Assembly (NCBI GenBank): GCA_025350985.1
Contig: JANXWU010000399.1
Coordinates: 1 to 7,179 of the forward strand
Direction: 5' to 3'
Length of the DNA stretch: 7,179 nucleotides
From: Spartobacteria bacterium
GTDB taxonomy: Bacteria; Verrucomicrobiota; Verrucomicrobiia; Chthoniobacterales; Chthoniobacteraceae
Shown: one piece after another, positions 5,715-7,179 of the stretch
Layout: each line of letters starts with the position of its first letter
Position numbering within the stretch: position 1 is the first letter of the stretch
Translations under genes and position numbers: made by a program
The notes under the pieces: model-generated
Told to the model about the DNA's origin: nothing
Database searches by the model: none
What the model saw: only the letters and a program-made list of their open reading frames with translations

Positions 5715-6168
5715 GAACAGAAACGAACTCGAACAGCTTGCGGGAAAAGTGCTCGATGCCGCGTTTGAAGTGCACCGGCATCTCGGGGCGGGACTTCTCG
5801 AAAACGCATACGAGATGGCTTTTTGTCACGAACTCGCACAACTCGGAATTGCGTTCGAGCGACAAAAACCGATTTCGGTTTTTTACAAAAATGTGCAGTT
5901 GGATTGCGGCTATCGCGCTGATGTCTTGGTCGCAGGCGAAATTTTCGTTGAGCTAAAAAGCTGCGATCAACTTTTGCCAATCCACGAAGCACAAGTTTTG
6001 AATTACTTAAAACTTGCCGACAAACGAATCGGTTTCCTCATCAACTTCAACGTGCGTCTGCTGAAGACCGGGCTGAAGCGAATCGTCAATCAACTTACCG
6101 ACGACGATAACGCGAAAAGCTTTTTCAAATCGTCGCGCCCGTCGCGTTCGTCGCGGTTCAATTTATGA
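5713..6168 (+). CDS. GxxExxY family protein (PD-(D/E)XK nuclease-like)
   Basis: This 151-residue protein has the family signature GLLENAY (27-33), preceded by the typical VLDAAFEVHRHLGAG. The core continues with YRADVLVAGEIFVELKSC, where D70, E80 and K82 fit the D...ExK pattern of PD-(D/E)XK enzymes. It ends with HEAQVLNYLKLAD and GFLINFNVRLLKTGLKRIVN, both conserved in the family (TIGR04256/PF13366 as I recall). The nuclease-like residues are intact, but activity and target are unknown. Residues 140-148 (SSRPSRSSR) are simply the translation of the right repeat arm and are not expected to be part of the fold. The start lies at the inner edge of the left arm, and the stop overlaps the pheT ATG as ATGA. 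The gene is more AT-rich than its neighbours, which suggests arrival by transfer. Family assignment is very sure; the cellular role is not known. Confidence 0.95.
   Translation: MNRNELEQLAGKVLDAAFEVHRHLGAGLLENAYEMAFCHELAQLGIAFERQKPISVFYKNVQLDCGYRADVLVAGEIFVELKSCDQLLPIHEAQVLNYLKLADKRIGFLINFNVRLLKTGLKRIVNQLTDDDNAKSFFKSSRPSRSSRFNL
6129..6158 (-). repeat. Right inverted-repeat arm of the GxxExxY element
   Basis: Its reverse complement equals the left arm in 29 of 30 positions (one G in place of A in the middle unit). It is translated as the C-terminal tail of the GxxExxY protein. It ends 6 bases before the pheT ATG and so supplies most of the sequence where a pheT ribosome binding site would be expected. 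Confidence 0.9.
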
Positions 6169-7179
6169 AAGTCTCACTCAACTGGCTCCGTGAATTGGTC
6201 GAACTGCCTCCGACGACGGAGGCGCTGTGCGAATTGCTCACGATGGCGGGCGTCGAAGTCGAGGGCGTCGAGACGCGTGGCGCGGCGTTCGACAAAGTCG
6301 TCGTCGCGCAGATTCTCGAATCGGCGCAGCACCCGAACGCCGACCGGCTCAGCGTTTGCAAAGTCGATGACGGCTCGGGCGAGCCGAAGCAGATCGTATG
6401 CGGCGCGAAAAATTACAAAGTCGGCGACAAGGTGCCACTCGCGCAGGCGGGCGCGGTCTTGCCGGGAGACTTCAAAATCAAAGTCGGCAAGCTGCGCGGC
6501 GTCGAGAGCCAGGGGATGCTGTGCAGCGCCAAAGAACTGCGGCTCGCGGATGACGCCGAAGGTTTGCTCATCCTGCCTGCGGAAGCGCACGTCGGCATGC
6601 CGATTGGCGAGCTGTTTCCGGCGGACACGATCCTCGATTTGGAAATCACGCCGAACCGCCCTGACTTGCTGAGTTACTTCGGACTCGCCCGCGAAATCGC
6701 GGCGCTGACAAATGTAGCGCAAGCTTCCAGCTTGCTGAGCGCCGAGATGCAAGTTGGAAGCTTGCGCTACGATGACGTTCACATCGACGCGCCAGACCTA
6801 TGTCCCTTTTACTCCGCGCGGAAAATTTTCAACATCAATGTCGGGCCAAGTCCCGACTGGCTGCGCGCGAAGCTGGAAGCGTCGGGATTGCGGACGATCA
6901 ACAACGTCGTGGACATCACGAATCTGGTGCTGCTCGAAACCGGCCAACCGCTGCACGCTTTCGACGCGGACAAAATCCGCGGCGGAATCCAGGTGCGGCT
7001 CGCGCGGGACGGCGAACAGTTCCTGGCGCTGGACGGGAAGACTTATCAACTCAACGCCACCGATTTGGTGGTTGCCGATTCGGAGCGCGCCGTCGCCATC
7101 GCCGGCGTGATGGGCGGCGAAGAAACCGGCGTCACCGCCTCGACACGCAACGTCATTTTGGAGAGCGCGTATTTTCAGG
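6165..7179 (+). CDS. pheT: Phenylalanine-tRNA ligase beta subunit, N-terminal part; 3' end outside window
   Basis: The first 338 codons of pheT are present; the frame stays open to the window edge. Seen: MKVSLNWLRELVELP, the standard start. Then comes an EMAP/OB-type tRNA-binding domain at about 40-150 (HPNADRLSVCKVDDG, IVCGAKNYKVGDKVPLA, GVESQGMLCSAKEL), then LEITPNRPDLLSYFGLAREIAAL (about 160-182). The B3/B4 editing-type domain follows with RTINNVVDITNLVLLETGQP, LHAFDADKI and GVMGGEE. This subunit binds tRNA-Phe, and its B3/B4 domain hydrolyses mischarged Tyr-tRNA-Phe. The ATG overlaps the stop of the GxxExxY gene and no Shine-Dalgarno site precedes it, so initiation probably depends on coupling. 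Residues 184-202 are encoded by a palindromic insertion. Confidence 0.97.
   Translation, partial: MKVSLNWLRELVELPPTTEALCELLTMAGVEVEGVETRGAAFDKVVVAQILESAQHPNADRLSVCKVDDGSGEPKQIVCGAKNYKVGDKVPLAQAGAVLPGDFKIKVGKLRGVESQGMLCSAKELRLADDAEGLLILPAEAHVGMPIGELFPADTILDLEITPNRPDLLSYFGLAREIAALTNVAQASSLLSAEMQVGSLRYDDVHIDAPDLCPFYSARKIFNINVGPSPDWLRAKLEASGLRTINNVVDITNLVLLETGQPLHAFDADKIRGGIQVRLARDGEQFLALDGKTYQLNATDLVVADSERAVAIAGVMGGEETGVTASTRNVILESAYFQ
6714..6770 (+). repeat. 57-base palindromic element in frame inside pheT
   Basis: The left arm 6714-6735 and right arm 6749-6770 are 22-base inverted copies with one mismatch around a 13-base centre. The left arm itself contains a smaller palindrome (GCAAGCT-TCC-AGCTTGC). 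At 57 bases the unit is exactly 19 codons and encodes VAQASSLLSAEMQVGSLRY. It lies just after the conserved REIAALT helix, a place of variable length in PheT. It resembles protein-coding palindromic elements such as those known from Rickettsia; that it is repeated elsewhere in this genome is inference. Confidence 0.75.

Larger units (their letters stand above)
5685..6158 (+). mobile_element. Putative inverted-repeat element carrying the GxxExxY gene, inserted between pheS and pheT
   Basis: The outer limits are 30-base arms at 5685-5714 and 6129-6158, which are inverted copies with one mismatch. Everything between them is one gene, and outside them pheS ends and pheT begins within 10 bases. 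The internal DNA is visibly more AT-rich than pheS and pheT. Established: small proteins of a comparable kind (four-helix-bundle proteins) are encoded in 23S rRNA intervening sequences bounded by inverted repeats. Inference: this is an analogous cassette in a protein operon. No transposase is present, so any mobility would have to be helped in trans or use RNA or DNA structure. Confidence 0.6.

Noticed and set aside
4613..5992. 459-codon open frame on the minus strand opposite pheS and the GxxExxY gene
   Set aside because: It is Arg/His-rich and lies antisense to certain genes, with composition explained by the GC-rich third positions of pheS. It is a shadow frame.
5685..6158. CRISPR-like or tandem-repeat array from the 9-base units
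   Set aside because: There are only three units per arm, no spacers, and the two sets are inverted around a protein gene, so inverted-repeat borders explain them better.

Overview
The window looks like a GC-rich bacterial chromosome. The best guess for the source is Verrucomicrobiota or a relative in the PVC group. This rests on GC-rich codon use, genes without clear Shine-Dalgarno sites, a GxxExxY-family gene inside the pheS-pheT operon, and several small palindromic repeats in and between housekeeping genes. The assignment is an inference, with no rRNA or marker search behind it.

Left part (2-3623): three tightly packed plus-strand genes form one probable operon, with a 4-base ATGA overlap between the first two and a 5-base gap before the third. 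The first is the 3' part of a large gene whose product resembles the C-terminal region of SrfB-type proteins with an actin/Hsp70-like (ASKHA) fold. The second encodes a soluble coiled-coil protein. The third encodes a single-pass membrane protein with a cytoplasmic N-terminal domain, a long Pro/Ser/Ala-rich linker and a beta-rich C-terminal domain predicted outside the membrane. Together they suggest an envelope-associated assembly of unknown function.

Middle part (3774-4553): rpmI (L35) and rplT (L20) are separated by a spacer holding a perfect hairpin and a larger palindrome. They are followed by a good intrinsic terminator. infC, the usual upstream partner, is not here.

Right part (4555-7179): an ORF-less inverted repeat precedes pheS. 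It is followed by a GxxExxY PD-(D/E)XK-like gene and then by pheT, which runs off the window. The GxxExxY gene lies between two 30-base arms that are inverted copies (29/30 matches), each made of three 9-base units. The whole unit sits exactly between the pheS stop and the pheT start, and its stop overlaps the pheT ATG as ATGA. It looks like a small inserted element that has taken over the translational junction of an essential operon. A second, unrelated 57-base palindrome lies in frame inside pheT and adds 19 residues to the B3/B4 region. The window is therefore an ordinary translation-gene neighbourhood that has collected at least three, perhaps four, palindromic insertions, next to an uncharacterised SrfB-like operon.
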